Both the position numbers and the translations under genes were made by a program. Source: Oscillospiraceae bacterium (GTDB lineage Bacteria; Bacillota; Clostridia; Oscillospirales; Butyricicoccaceae). From it: a stretch of 5,843 bases of DNA. The stretch lies in the NCBI GenBank assembly GCA_902797555.1, contig CADBTM010000076.1, positions 1 to 5,843 of the forward strand. Direction: 5' to 3'. Under the pieces are notes generated by a model. That model saw only the letters and a program-made list of their open reading frames with translations, was not told where the DNA came from and did not search any database. This document shows, piece by piece, positions 5,823-5,843 of this stretch (position 1 is the first letter of the stretch; the number at the start of each line of letters is the position of its first letter).

Positions 5823-5843
5823 GCGGACAAAACCGAAAAACAA

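Overview
The window looks like a piece of ordinary chromosome from a moderately GC-rich Clostridia-type Firmicute, probably close to the gut Oscillospiraceae/Ruminococcaceae. This is an inference from several signs. They are strong AAGGAG-type ribosome binding sites, a consensus housekeeping (sigma-A type) promoter, compact intrinsic terminators, an S-layer-homology (SLH) protein, a class of aspartate aminotransferase common in Clostridia, and an XRE/TPR regulator of a type found in many copies in gut Clostridia. I see no mobile element, CRISPR array, tRNA or rRNA.

Layout from left to right. (1) The 3' five-sixths or so of an aspartate-aminotransferase-like gene reads rightward off the left edge and ends in a strong hairpin terminator. 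(2) A rightward gene follows for a small secreted protein that is essentially three SLH repeats plus a short proline-rich tail, ending in its own terminator. (3) Converging on it is a leftward gene for an XRE-type DNA-binding protein with a long TPR-like helical region. It has its own weak promoter and a possible autoregulatory palindrome. (4) To its right is a leftward two-gene operon, ychF then a COG2509-type FAD-dependent oxidoreductase. The operon starts at a near-perfect promoter close to the right edge and ends in a hairpin terminator just after the oxidoreductase stop codon.

YchF is a core ribosome-associated P-loop ATPase. The oxidoreductase follows it after 32 bases with no terminator or promoter between them, so the two are probably co-transcribed. 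The oxidoreductase has a FAD-binding Rossmann fold followed by a four-cysteine cluster, and its substrate is unknown. The aminotransferase, SLH and XRE genes have no evident functional link to one another.

The best leads beyond routine annotation are the roughly 120-base leader of ychF, which holds two 14-base imperfect palindromes with an identical core and different arms, and the cysteine-rich motif in the uncharacterised oxidoreductase. I found no convincing evidence of a wholly new multi-gene system.
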